Origin: Capronia americana
Lineage: Eukaryota; Ascomycota; Eurotiomycetes; Chaetothyriales; Herpotrichiellaceae
Assembly (NCBI GenBank): GCA_016110215.1
Contig: JADWQD010000004.1
Coordinates: 682,001-746,000, forward strand
Reading direction: 5' to 3'
Length of the DNA stretch: 64,000 bases
This document shows positions 33,567-44,694 of this stretch, one piece after another; position 1 is the stretch's first letter; every line of letters begins with the position of its first letter. Below the pieces are notes generated by a model, which worked only from the letters and a program-made list of their open reading frames with translations, was not told the DNA's origin and did not search any database. Made by a program: the position numbers and the translations under genes.

Positions 33567-33890
33567 CTACCTTCCAGCCTTATTTCCCCCTTTGGTGGCC
33601 CCGTTCTTATGCCCCTTCTTCCCACCCTTGCTCGTCCCCTGGCCCAGCATCTCCAGATGTCCCGCCCGAGCACCCAGCATGGCCTCCGTCTTCGCCGTCA
33701 ACCCCGCGGTGAACTTCTTGTTCAGCTTCGCCTGCCTGACCAGACTGGCTTTCTTGGGCGTGATGGTTCGGGAGCCCTTCTTGGTGATTTTGCCGGACGT
33801 GGCTTTGCTGTTGCTGTTGCTGTTGCCGGAGGAGGACGAAGAAGAGGGCTTAGAGGGCTTGGAGGGCTTTTTGAGTAGTCCTTGCGCCAT
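33567..33890 (-). CDS. small basic protein of the DUF2462 / UPF0390 family
   Basis: 107 aa from ATG 33890. It opens MAQGLLKKPSKPS, has a Ser/Asn-rich stretch and then the conserved core KKGSRTITPKKASLVRQAKL followed by NKKFTAGLTAKTEAMLGARAGHLEML, ending in a Gly/Lys-rich tail (GGKKGHKNGATKGG). This is the DUF2462 family (human relative C19orf53, yeast and fission-yeast small nucleolar-type proteins). The function is poorly known, and the very basic composition suggests RNA or ribosome-biogenesis work. The frame is open further upstream, but the family start fits the internal ATG. A large + strand frame over the same bases is a shadow. Confidence 0.85.
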   Translation of the reverse strand: MAQGLLKKPSKPSKPSSSSSSGNSNSNSKATSGKITKKGSRTITPKKASLVRQAKLNKKFTAGLTAKTEAMLGARAGHLEMLGQGTSKGGKKGHKNGATKGGNKAGR

Positions 33891-34522
33891 GTTGGGAGAG
33901 GGTTGTTGGTCTGGGTGGAATGAGCTTCGTGTCACGGAAGCGAGGAAAGTTCGTCTTGTGGGCGACTCCGCATGCAAAATTTTGGTGGAGGCGGTGGTGG
34001 ATTGGAGCAAGGAAAGATGGCGGTCGGAGGAGTACGTATTTGCGCTTAAATGCTCGGCCGTTGTGTGCGAGGATGTTACGGTCCTGCGCTCAACCGTACT
34101 CGAAATAAGTCGTCGAAGCACCATATCATTACACGCGCCTTCACAAAATTGAGAGTTTCGCTGTATACACAATGTCTACTGCGCTGTGAAATATGACATG
34201 GCATTATTCAATCAGCCGTGGTCACTTCCGTTCCAGGGCGCGCGAAAGGGACCCCAGGCTGGAAATGAACAGAAGCTCGTCTACGAGGTTCGCGTATCTG
34301 TAAACGTACCGAGTAGCAACCCCGCCAAGGCGACCCTCTGTTATCTGGCCAATCGGAGCACATATCCTCTACTACGGACTCCTTAGCGTGCCTGACTTCG
34401 ATTGTTCATTTCCAGCTTCCAACAGTGAGACATCAGCCACATCTCCTGTCCTTCTGCTCGCCATGCATCGTTGAAAAAGATATTGGGAGGATCTCCTTCA
34501 TATACTTCCCTAGACGATCCTC
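33891..34522. promoter_or_regulatory. divergent intergenic region (DUF2462 gene / Zn2Cys6 gene)
   Basis: About 630 bp between start codons of oppositely transcribed genes. No distinct element recognised. Confidence 0.45.
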
Positions 34523-36466
34523 ATGCCCTCGGATACGTCGCGAGCTGCGCGAGCTTGCACGTCATGTCGAAGACTTAAGACACGTTGTTATGAAGCAAGA
34601 AGTGCAGGCGCACCGTGTCTGCGTTGTGAAAAAGTCGGCGCCGAATGCTCTCTCGCCGCTGAACGAACGTCGAGACCTGTGAACGGAATTCCTGTAAGCG
34701 TGCCAGGTAGTAAGCAACCAGGCAACTCGACGGACGCCAGGTCTGTGGATACGCTCCCTGGGACCTCTCTCAACTCATATAGTACAGACTCGCTCGACTT
34801 GAGAAGGCTGTGGGTACTATAGTGGATCGATTTGGAATCGCCTTGGATGATGAGACTGCCTCGGGTCCTGCCCCATCGCGTCCGTCGCAAGCCCACCAAC
34901 CCGAGGCGCCCGACGACACGAGGAAGGCGGCGTCTGCCCCAGTCTTCGTCATCCGAGATCTTGCTACAGAAATAGGCGTTGAGTCTCCCGGTGCCATTCG
35001 CAGTGCGCGGTCAGGAGCGGAAACGCACGATCCTGATCTCATTGGGGAAGGCACCTTGTCGAGAGAGCAGGCTTCAGCACTGCTGGTCATGTAGGGATTC
35101 TCTTTTGCAGTTGCGCAGAAGGCCGCTGACATGTTCTCAAAGATTCCTCGAGCATTATGGCCGTTGGGTATTTTTTGACTCTTTCCACTCGACGGATGAT
35201 CTTTTGAAGGAAACTAGAAAGTCGCCTCTCCTCCTGAGCGCTTGTTGCCTAATCGCTGTCCGACATACGAACTCAGATCTCGCGCTCCGTCTCGCGCCAG
35301 AGCTATTCGAAAAGTCGAAGAGTCTCCTGTCCAGTGCGTTGCTCTCCACACCGCAGTCATTTGACTTCTTCCAGGCGGCGGTTATTCTCAGCATGTGGTC
35401 GACTACCGTTGGACAAGTGCCTTTGAGTATCGATAGCTGGCTGCTAAGCGGCTTTGCTATTCAGCACTGCCTCTCTAGCGATATCTTCTCGGATGTCCTT
35501 AGTGGTGCGCCTGGGGGCACTAAACGGGGTATGGCCGCGTTGAAGCTCTGGAACCATCTCTGCTTGGTCCACTTACAGTGAGGTTCTACGACTTCCAGCA
35601 ACATGGAACTCATGGTATTGACGCTGATAGCTACTCAGTAGGCACCAGGCGCAAGTCGGTAATAGGCCGCGCTCAAATTGACAAGTGTCGAGACATCCTG
35701 GCCTCTGACAGTGCAACAAATTTCGAGATGCGAATGGTCGCAGAAGTCCAACTGTATTGGATTCTCTATGAGAACTGCTGTTTGGGTGATGTTGATCTTC
35801 CCAAAGCCCAGTCGGCCCTGCAACAATGGAGGCAGACTTGGAAACTCGTACTAGGTCTGTGCGAAACCAGTGATTAGAGGTACTCTGCGGTTCTAATGGT
35901 TCTCTCTAGATCAGCCGCGGTCACAATTCCTCGAGATGGGATTCAGCTTTGCACAGCTTCTCGCATACGATCAGTCGCTCAAGACCCGGTCTGCGAGGGT
36001 CCGTGAAAGCCTGCTGAGTGAGATGGTTCGGCTGTCGGCTGCAATCATTTCTCTGGCAATGACGACCACCGACGACCGCACAAAGCACCTGTCGGACCAC
36101 ATCTATCACATGATCACGTTTGCCGCTGTCACACTTTGCAAGTTATTGCACATGTACGACGAGCAGTTGGCTCGTTCCCACGACGTTGCAGAACTGGATT
36201 CGCTGATATCGACACTCGTGTCCTGGCTCAAGTCGATAGGTCTGCCGTGCCACGCTGCATTTACGCTGGGCGACATCGTTGACGCCTTCCACAAAAAGCT
36301 CCGCCCAACCGTCAGGCCCTCTCCGATTACCTTGGAAGAGAACAACGCATGGGCGGATTTCTCATTCTGGGCCAACTTCCCCGAAATACTCGGGCCAGAT
36401 CCAGTAAGCACTGGGAACTGGGATTTTATACCAGACTGGGAGCCATTCAATGAGACCAACTTTTAA
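34523..36466 (+). CDS. Zn2Cys6 fungal transcription factor
   Basis: Five exons: 34523-34693, 34783-35090, 35143-35577, 35631-35854 and 35910-36466, giving 564 aa. Phases agree at all junctions. The binuclear zinc cluster is at residues 12-42 with spacing C-x2-C-x6-C-x9-C-x2-C-x6-C (ACTSCRRLKTRC ... PCLRCEKVGAEC). Splicing brings in the dimerisation helix YRLARLEKAVGTIVDRFG. The middle region (FLEHYGRWVFFD, LLLSACCLIAVRH, VGTRRKSVIGRAQIDKCRDI, FEMRMVAEVQLYWILYENC) is a fungal-specific regulatory domain of the type found in URE/UGA-like nitrogen regulators. The acidic/aromatic end (WDFIPDWEPFNETNF) may activate transcription. It lies tail to tail with the NCS1 permease (stops about 57 bp apart), suggesting local control of that gene; inference. 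Confidence 0.92.
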
Positions 36467-36522
36467 AGTTTAAGATACTCATACGAACGATCTTATGACC
36501 ATGCAGAGCTCTGCCTCCGCCA

Positions 36523-38191
36523 CTATTTGCCGCCATTGTACTTCTTCTCCACATACCGAAAGACTGGGAAAGCAAGAGCGGAAAAGGCAAACGTGAGCTC
36601 ATGCCCAATATTTGCACCCTTCGTTCCGATCAACCCAGCAAGTGGGGCGGAGTACCATGCTGAATTCATCCCGAGCGCGGCGCCCATGAAACCAAATCCA
36701 AATGCTCCAATGGCTGCCCAGCCAAATGGAAGCAAGGCTGGCTTGTCCCAAATGCTCAGATCATAGTTGCTCCAGCGGCGAGCTCTGAAGATGAGGTGCT
36801 CCTCGGCGACAATGACAAGATGGATGATAGTCCAGTATCCGATGATACTCAAGAATGTCTGGAGAGTGTCATCGAAAAACTCTGCCGCGCAAGCACCGAC
36901 GATGATGGCCGCGACAAACCCGAACGTCACCAGCACAATTCGAGGAATGCGCGCAGCCCATGGACCAAAGTTCTGTGCATGCATGGCAAAAGAATAGTTG
37001 TTGGGAATGTTGGTCTTGTTTTTGTCAGCTACAAGTCCAGAGATAGACGTGGCAACTTACCGGAATGGCACTCAGTCCAGCAAGAACCAAGAGGAACTTG
37101 CCGAAGCCCCCAGCAGGCTCTAAGGCCAGCTTGAGAGGGCCTCCAATTCCACTCTCCTTGAAAGCAAGCTTCCATTCTGGATTGACAGCTGTGCCAGTGT
37201 ACAGCGCTGCTCCAAGGGCCTGAACAAGAATGGTGGGGACCGCGATTCCCACATAGGTCGCGATAAAGATCTGTGCTCGGGAGGTGTTGACTGGCATTCT
37301 GACATTATAGTCGGCAGCACAGTTGATCCAGGAAACGGCAAAAGAGAAGATGACGGCGATAAATGAAAGTGCAGAAGCTGCACCGTTGGCACCGGAGGGC
37401 GTCTTGATAGCATTTCCCGAGAAATGCGAGGCACCGCAGCCAGCGGTGACACACCAAACAACGAACGGTGGGATCCAGAGGAAAGCATCGAGCTGGTGAA
37501 TCCAATGAATGCCAAGGGCACAGATAAGCCAGACCGTCGTGCAGATAATCACGACTCCCAGCCAGGTCGGGCATTTGCCGTCAGAAAGCGCGTTGAGGAC
37601 AGATGCGCCTGAGATTGAATTGACTGCGTTCCAGCCTGTTGTGGAAACCATTGAGAAGATCACCACGAGGAGGTTGCCCCAATATCCGAAGGAATATCGG
37701 CTGTCCTGATCAGTACTGCGGTTTGCAGGAGATCATAGGCTGCTTACGAGAAGGAAGTCATGCGCAGCCCGGTGAGCCCGAAGCCTGCTGTCCAGGCCGG
37801 GATCATGCAACTGACGAGATTGACGACTAGGATGATGATGAAGCAATCCCAGAATGACAAGCCCATGGCACCGCCAATCGAGCCGACATTGAGAGTCGCG
37901 ACGGCCATGTTTGCACTCAACCTGGACAAATTAGCCAGTGAACACGGGTCAGAGATAAGGAGCACCGTACCAGAAGGTGCAAGCATTCCACACCTTGCTC
38001 GTATTCTGTTTCCTTTCCTCCTCGGTCACACGCTGAATGCCAGTTGTCTCCACAGTCAAAAGGATGGATCTGAACCATGATGCCGAGAACAGGCTCGGGC
38101 GCAGCGCTTTCTCTTCGATGGAGTCCTCGACAACATCGTCGCACGACCGGTTTTTGCCCACAGATGCCTTATCGCTGGTGTACTTATCCAT
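36523..38191 (-). CDS. NCS1-family cytosine/purine-type permease
   Basis: Four exons (37971-38191, 37748-37921, 37061-37700, 36523-37014) encode 508 aa, the normal length of fungal Fcy2/FcyB-like carriers. The N-terminal cytosolic tail is followed by about 12 membrane segments. Recognisable family blocks: SANMAVATLNVGSIGGAMGL, FGLTGLRMTSFSRYSFGYWG, FSMVSTTGWNAVNSISGA, IPNNYSFAMHAQNFGPW, and WDKPALLPFGWAAIGAFGFG. The last intron uses an AAG acceptor (37015-37017) after a CTGAC branch site. Substrate is probably a nucleobase or related compound (cytosine, purines, or pyridoxine in the Tpn1 branch); the sequence alone cannot choose. It is divergent from the arylsulfotransferase-like gene. Confidence 0.9.
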
Positions 38192-38702
38192 GGCGATCAG
38201 ATGGAAGTTGACTTTTTGCAAGACTGACCCTGTAAGGACTGTTGCTGGTCATGGTGAACATCCACACGGATCCCAGCTTTCTTTTATGCTTCAATTCTGG
38301 CAGCACCTCATCACTGCCTCATGAGCACGCAATCACGATGTTCGTGGTGTTGGTAGGACCATCATTATCATCCCGTACGGCATGCCGCGGGGCCAGATAG
38401 GGAATCCCGTTATCCCCCTCGGCATGCCGCAGGCACAGGATCTCCAGGCCGCTTGCCGCGGTCTTGCCGTAGGCGGTTCCTCAACGCCATTGGCTCTCGA
38501 CCATGGCACAATAGTAGCCTTGCATGGCGAAGTCCAAGCATGCCGCGGGTCCACTTCGGTGGCCACGTTCCCTCGAGACCAGGCCTTTGGCGCTTCCCAC
38601 GGTGTCTTTGGGTATATAAGAATAGGGATTCAAGCTGTTTATACACTTTGAAGCCCTGAACACAGACTAATTCAGTATTTGGCTAGCATACTTCGTTCAA
38701 TC
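38192..38702. promoter_or_regulatory. shared promoter region, NCS1 permease (-) / arylsulfotransferase-like (+)
   Basis: Contains three copies of GCATGCCGC, at 38380-38388, 38422-38430 and 38538-38546. The core GCATGC is palindromic and the flanking CCGCGG/CCG triplets resemble Zn2Cys6 half-sites. A TATA box (TATATAAG) lies at 38613-38620, 83 bp before the + strand start codon. Confidence 0.65.
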
Positions 38703-39839
38703 ATGGAGCAAAGCACTCTTACCCGTCGAGGCGTCGGTCTGCGAGGCGTTGATCACAGTCTAGTCTCGCCGGGCTATCTACTCTATACCCACCTTACCAG
38801 CCCTGGCACAGTTCGACTGATCGCAAACAATGGAATGGAAGTCCATCGCTGGGACCTTCCCCATCGCCCTGGACGCCACTCCCGCATTCTTCCCAACGGC
38901 AACCTCGCGTACAATGGGGTTCACCCCGACGCACCAAGATTGTTCCCCATGTGGCAGAAATACCGTGGTGGAGTCATGATGCAAGTTGACCCTCATGGCA
39001 AGGTCACCTCTGAGTATCGAGATCCCCTGGCACACCATGATCAGCACCACCTCGATAACGGACAGCTGCTGTACACAACCCTTGAAGCTCTCACACCTGA
39101 GCAAGCTACAACCATATCAGGCGGCATTCCGGACTCGGAGGCACCGGACGGGAATGTTTATGCAGACTGCATCAAACTAGTCGACCCGGCTGAAAACAAC
39201 AAGGTAGTATTCCATTGGCGCGCCATCGACCACCTCGACCCCGAAAAATTCCCCCTTCATCCTCACTTCGCCCGGGAACACTGGCCCTTGATCAACAGTG
39301 TCCAGCTGCTGAAGGACGGAAATATCCTTGCCTCCCTCCGAAGCGTCTCAGCAGTCATCGTCATCAGCCGCGAAACCGGCGAAGTCATGTGGCACCTCGA
39401 CAGCACGGTCGTAGCCCAACAACACTGCGCCAGCGAGCTCGACGACGGCAGCATCCTGATCTTCGACAACGGCACATTCCGCTACCGAGAGAGCTCGACC
39501 TACTCCCGCGTCATCCAAGTCGACCGCGCGACAAAAAAGATCGTCTGGGAATACCGCGATCGCTCTATGCCCAACGCCTTCTTCTCACCGTTCATGGGCG
39601 GCGCTCAACGACTCAAGAATGGCAACACGTTGATCACCGAGGCGGTGTTCGGTCGCATGTTCGAAGTCACCGCGGAGGGAGAGATTTGTTTTGAATATGT
39701 AAATCCTCATTTTGCGGATTACAAGCAGTTGAATGCACCGGAGTTGGTCGACATCGGGTTTGATTTTCCTGCGAATGCCGTGTTTAGGGCGTACAAGTAC
39801 ACGCCGGAGGAGGTGCCTTGGTTGCGGTTGCCGAATTGA
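38703..39839 (+). CDS. arylsulfotransferase-like (ASST) beta-propeller protein
   Basis: A single exon of 378 aa from ATG 38703; upstream in-frame codons have no ATG. Repeated blade-like units such as VRLIANNGMEVHRWDLP, SRILPNGNLAYNG, LLKDGNILASLRSVSAVIVI, SRETGEVMWHLDS, ELDDGSILIFDNGTFRYRES and GAQRLKNGNTLITEAVFGRM match the arylsulfotransferase (ASST/Arylsulfotran_2) family, a propeller fold with His-rich loops (HHDQHHLDNGQ near residue 113). Bacterial ASST moves sulfate between phenols without PAPS, but fungal members lack proven activity. No secretion signal is evident. A good TATA box and the shared promoter with the permease suggest strong, regulated expression. Confidence 0.83.
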   Translation: MEQSTLTRRGVGLRGVDHSLVSPGYLLYTHLTSPGTVRLIANNGMEVHRWDLPHRPGRHSRILPNGNLAYNGVHPDAPRLFPMWQKYRGGVMMQVDPHGKVTSEYRDPLAHHDQHHLDNGQLLYTTLEALTPEQATTISGGIPDSEAPDGNVYADCIKLVDPAENNKVVFHWRAIDHLDPEKFPLHPHFAREHWPLINSVQLLKDGNILASLRSVSAVIVISRETGEVMWHLDSTVVAQQHCASELDDGSILIFDNGTFRYRESSTYSRVIQVDRATKKIVWEYRDRSMPNAFFSPFMGGAQRLKNGNTLITEAVFGRMFEVTAEGEICFEYVNPHFADYKQLNAPELVDIGFDFPANAVFRAYKYTPEEVPWLRLPN

Positions 39840-40547
39840 CTGGTGTTTCTCGTTGGGTTCATGGGAGTTTCACAAGGTGTGGAGGGAGCAAACAAAATAT
39901 GGGAAGGCGCAATACCGTTGGCCATGGTCATTCAGTCAGTTACTTTGATGAGCGCTGCCTAATTCCTCGATCTTTTTCACCTTGAATCTGTTTGGCCTCA
40001 TGAACTAGGTTGCATGCCTTTAGCAGTCATCATACTCTTTGGCTCGGTCCTCGCGCGCAAGTGTCATGTGCCGTTGCCTTGGTGTTCATTGTTCGTTCAC
40101 CTTCCCTTGCCTTGGCCTTCATTAGCCGTTCATCTTCCCTCGCACCCTTTTCTTGTGTGCCCCTCCCCTTGTCTCATACTCTTTAAACCTGGACTCCATG
40201 TGCCTGTTAGCGTGTACATGGAGTTGCTTGTTATATTTTCTTCTCTCTTGCGCTGGTTCTTATTTGTGTGCATGAGACTGACTGATCACATATGTCTTAG
40301 TTCCCTTCCGAGACGCAGAATAGGATTCAACAGCAGCTAGCTACTTGACTTGGCTTGACTCGCTTGAGTTGACGGACCCAGGACGCAAAACTTGGTGACC
40401 CAACAGAAGTCTCACCACCTCTTCACCGGGTCTTCTCACCTCGACAGTATTGCGGTGCAATCCTCACTCCTCTCACTCCCTCCTCAGAGCCATATAAATA
40501 AATCAGCCCACCCATATCACCGCATCGACCGTATCAGAACAAGCAGC
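39840..40547. other. intergenic region with imperfect repeats and a TATA box
   Basis: An imperfect direct repeat of about 31 bp (CCTTGGTGTTCATTGTTCG... and CCTTGGCCTTCATTAGCCG...) lies at about 40077-40140. A TATA box TATAAATA at 40493-40500 is 48 bp upstream of the next ATG. No gene seen. Confidence 0.6.
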
Positions 40548-40934
40548 ATGGCTACCCGAAACTATTCACTTCTCGTCATCTTCCATCTCCTCCTCCTCAT
40601 GGCGCGTTCTCCGGCCATTGCCACCGCCATCGCCATCGCCAAACCCTTCCCTTCCAAACTCATCGAGACCGCGCACAAACCCGGCACCTGCCCCCCCGAC
40701 TACACATGGACAGTGATAACACCGATCTCCACTCTCGGCGCAACGTGCTGTCCCACGGGGTATAGAGGCGAGGAGGCGAAAATACTAGGAGACCTGGCCG
40801 GCGTGTTTTGTTGTCCGGAAGATGATCAGCGGGTGCCGTGCGAGGAGGGGAGAAGGGAGATGCCAAGGACGCCGGAGACGTGTCCGAGTCCCGGGAAGTT
40901 GGTAGGGGCGTTGTGCATGGAGTATTACTGGTGA
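40548..40934 (+). CDS. small secreted cysteine-rich protein (effector-like)
   Basis: 128 aa from ATG 40548. The N-terminus (LLVIFHLLLLMARSPAIATA) is a clear secretion signal with cleavage probably near residues 28-32. The mature part of about 97 residues has eight Cys in the order C, CC, CC, C, C, C (GTCPPDY, ATCCPTGY, VFCCPEDD, VPCEEG, ETCPSPG, GALCMEYYW), enough for four disulfides. Size, signal and Cys pattern fit small secreted proteins of fungi, including candidate effectors; I know no named family. The TATA box 48 bp upstream supports this ATG over the longer frame, which would bury the signal peptide. Confidence 0.75.
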   Translation: MATRNYSLLVIFHLLLLMARSPAIATAIAIAKPFPSKLIETAHKPGTCPPDYTWTVITPISTLGATCCPTGYRGEEAKILGDLAGVFCCPEDDQRVPCEEGRREMPRTPETCPSPGKLVGALCMEYYW

Positions 40935-41279
40935 GGGTGTATGTAGTGAGAGACCGGGGGTTGATTATTTCCCTGACTGGACGCAGGTTTGACTAGCTAA
41001 CCGGCGAGTCTTGCGGGGCGGGTGGCAGCGTGTGTCGAGATGGAGGACACGAACAGTCCGGCCTGATGGCGAGAGGTAGCGGCATGACAGGAAAAGAATT
41101 TGTTTCTCTCCTCGAAGTATTTCGACACCCACCATCGCACACAGGTCTTTCGACTCGGGATCGCAATCAAATGACAACTTCCCTTTCCGTCCCATCTGGC
41201 ACAAATACCTACATACTGCAACAGATCGTGCACCTTGTACCTAACTCATCCATCGTATGTAGGTCTCCCAGCTGATTTG
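40935..41279. other. intergenic region between convergent genes
   Basis: 3' flanks of the small secreted protein (+) and sugar transporter (-). Nothing else recognised. Confidence 0.45.
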
Positions 41280-43198
41280 TCACGCCTCCCTAACCTCGAC
41301 AGTAACACCCCTCTCCTTCTCCAGCACCACCTCGGTCCTCTTCAAAGACTCCCTGATCGGATGCGCACTCTTGAAGATCTCATCAATCTCCTCCAGACTC
41401 CGGCCCTTGGTCTCCACCAGGGATAAATACATGGCCACCCACTCCAACGCGTGCAGGATCAAGAAGACGGTATACGTCTTCCAGCCGATGTTCTGCAGCG
41501 CGACGGGCGTGGCGTAGGTGTTGATGAAGCCCGCGACGCCGGCGACGAACGACTGCACGGCCATGCCCTTGGCGCGGATGTCGTTGCGTAGCACCTCGGT
41601 CGGGTACAGCGCCTGCAGGGGCGTCCAGCAGAAGGACCAGAAGATGCCGTACAGCAGGATCATGGCGATGAAGGCCAGGCCCGTGCCGTGCCCGACGTGG
41701 CCGTCCGCTTGGGCCGCGATCACGTTGATCGGGATGTACGTGAGGCCGGTGAGGAAGGTGCCTACAACACCCCGTCACGGGTGGGAAGGTTAGTTACATA
41801 GTGCGCATGTTTTATTGTGGAGTAAAAGTACGGAGTGAGCCAAGGGAGCCAGAGCTTACCCCAGAGGAACAGTGGTCTGCGGCCGAGCTTTTCGACGCAG
41901 AAAGAGCCGGCGACGCCGCTTACGAAGCCGAAAATCACGTTGATCCCGTTGAGGAGCAATTGCTGCGACGAGCTCGTGATGCCCACGTTCTCCAGGATGA
42001 CGGGCATGTAGTACGTGATCACGGACCCGCCGATGAACTGCGAGAAGATGGTGACCAGGGCGGCAAGCCACATTCGGTACAGGTTCTCCTTGTTGTTGAA
42101 CAGCATGCGGTAGTCCCACCATTGCTGGGTCTTGTTCAGCTCGGCGTCGTAGTCGATCGAGGCCTGCATTTCTAGCAGCTCGAGGCGCACGACGGCCGAA
42201 TCCGCGTTGCCGTCGCCATGGAACTTGATAAGCGTCGCTTTGGCTTGTTCGGACTTGCCGTGGGCCATGAGCCAACGGGGCGATTCGGGTATGAACCAGA
42301 CGAGGCAGAGGACAATGATCCCCGGGACCATTTGGATGAGGATTGGGATCCGCCATGACCAGTTTGAGGTCAGTCTGCCTGTTCCGTACGCGGTCCAGGT
42401 TGAAACTGATTTTCATCAGGACTGGAGGCTAACGGAGGCCATGAAGCGCGACTTACCAAGCGAACCAAAGTACCAGCCACATACGTTGTAAAGCCCAGAA
42501 AACACTCCTCGCCAGGAGGGATAAGCCATCTCCACGAGATATATCGGAGCAGCGGTGACGGAGATGGCGACACCAAAGCCAAGAAACAGTCTACCAGCCA
42601 TGAACGTGCCGACGTTCTGCGCACATGCCTGTATAATGGTGCCCATGATGATGAAGATGGAGCCAAAGCCCATGCCGAAGCGACGACCGTAGAGGTCGCA
42701 TGCGGTGGCGACAAAGAAACAGGCCAGGATGTTCCCGACGCTGTACAGGGCGAAGACAGCACCGATGCTGGCCCCTTCCATCTTGACGTTGAAGTAGTTG
42801 TGCCAGGGGTCCATGGCATTGATGGACGACATGATTGTCCCGTCGAAGCCATTTCCGCAATCATCTGTGCTGGGGTTAGAGAATGATCATATGAAAAGGT
42901 GGAGGGGCCGTCTACGGACTTAGCGTGACGAGGGCCATGATCTGGATAGAGGACGTTAGCATTCCAGCACGAGTTCCGGGAGACGCGCATGCGAGGATAT
43001 TGCCGCGAGACTCACAGCATAAAGCTTCAACATGGAAGCCGACCATGGCTTTGGGTTGTCTTTGGCAATAGCATCTGCAAATGCTACATTCTTCACTTTG
43101 GATGTCTTCACATCACCCACAGCCAGTGCTTGTTTGAGGTCAGATACGTTAGTGGCGACCCGGTCGAGTTCCTGAACTTGCGCCTCGCCTTTTTCCAT
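41280..43198 (-). CDS. MFS sugar transporter (sugar-porter family)
   Basis: Five exons (43016-43198, 42916-42941, 42457-42869, 41860-42405, 41280-41761) encode 549 aa. Exon 2 is a 26-nt microexon. Its inclusion keeps phase and gives IMALVTLSPTDDCGNGFDG at the first membrane helix. Sugar-porter signatures are present: ACDLYGRRFGMGFG (D-R-x-G-R-R/K type), FLGFGVAISVTAAPIYLVEM, PESPRWLMAHGKSEQA, the central loop FCVEKLGRRPLFLWG, and the C-terminal LVETKGRSLEEIDEIF (PETKGR-type motif). Exon 4 starts within VSTWTAYGTGRL, which restores the usual loop before NWSWRIPILIQMVP. The general look is that of fungal lactose/cellobiose- or hexose-type permeases, but the substrate is not predictable here. 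Confidence 0.92.
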
Positions 43199-44694
43199 CT
43201 TGTGAATCTCGTGGATGCAAGGAATGAGTTCCCACTGGGGCGAGCATTGATGCCATCTGGACTATCTTATATGCTGTTTCGGGAAGGCACCAGATAGGAA
43301 ATGCACGAGACCAGAAAGGGAACGGAGGCTCGCTCGCCGTATTCCTTTCGCTCCTCTCTGCGGGGCCCCGCTGTGGAGGGTGATGAGTAGAGGAGCTGTA
43401 GCACTAGCCAGCAGGATTGTAGACGCCTGGATCCAAGGTTGTTGGCCTCGTTACTCCAACATTTAGCCGGATATGTAGACGACGCTGTGGGGTTGACGAG
43501 CCGGTCTTCGCCCTAGCTGGTAGTTGAGCAGCTTGTAAGGACGATACAGGGATCGAACTGTATGTGTTGTTCGACGCAGGAGAATTGCTGCAACCGCGCT
43601 CATGCATGATAGTGTATAAAATTTCGACCGTGCCGAGAGGTGTGAGATTTGCCGCCAGAGCTCTTCGCTCCCATGCCGCATACACGCCATTGCCATATAG
43701 GTGACTGGCGAACCTACTACATCTTTCTCCGCACGGCGCAAGAGCCATTGTCAGTTTCAGGAAGGACCTGGGTGTTTTCAATTGGAGATGCATTAGCCGT
43801 GTCGAGTTGCCTACCCATCCTTTTCATGGCTTCGGCACCTTCTTGTCCGAGCCGACTCCTGACTGCCGCCTGCTTTGATGCTTGAGAGCGTAAGAACAAA
43901 GCCATATCTCTAGAGAGCAGGCGTGGGTCATCAGAAATGACCAACACCACGACCACAGCGGAATCCGCCCCCCGCTTTTTTCCCCTCTGCCCTCCTGAGT
44001 GTTCTCTCTTTCTTCGACATGATCACAGGGCGAATGCTCCCCAGACAGTACCCGAAGACACGGATTTCGTCACCTTGAATTTGTGTCTGCTGAATGAAAA
44101 ATTATGGGGGCCTGCGGTGGTTTCGAAAATTGGCAGGGTGGTATTCACAGGGGGATTGGATGAGAAGTGCCTACATCCTGCCTGGCTGGGACGATGGGTT
44201 CCTATCGAGCATCCTCTAAAGATTCTTTAGGGTATTGATGCCCACGTGTCCAGACCCTGTCTTGTCCAGTGTGGTTCGAACACCATGTAGTGTGCGGTGA
44301 AAGTTATGCTTTCCAAGGGTAGTGCTCCCATCTCCGTCGGAATTTCTGCGGAATATCTCTATCCATTCACTTGTGCCTGCTAGGTATGAGCAACAGCGAG
44401 CATTCGGCGGAAGGGAGAGAGCAGTCGAAGGTAACAAACAATGTGGTCTTCACTATCCTGCCGGAGCGCCGTGATGCCATTGTTGCGAGAGTGAAGGATA
44501 CTGCCATCTTTGTACTGTGATTGCTCCATATTCACTTCCAACTGCGATGTTGTTTCTTTGTGAGTGACATCTGAGATTGATATCAAATCACCGCCGGGAC
44601 AAATATCTTTCACCCTCATTTGGAAAATTCGACTCTCATCTGACTTGTTATCTTTCATCTCCCATCGGCAGCTTCAGGATCGGATACTCTCATT
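43199..44694. other. long intergenic region, no gene seen
   Basis: About 1.5 kb between the starts of the sugar transporter (-) and the next gene (+). Frames of up to about 130 codons occur but have neither ATG-plus-splice logic nor family features. It probably contains both promoters. Confidence 0.45.

Noticed and set aside
33562..34152. 196-codon + strand frame
   Set aside because: A shadow of the minus-strand DUF2462 gene; the Leu-rich run comes from reverse reading of Ser/Asn codons.
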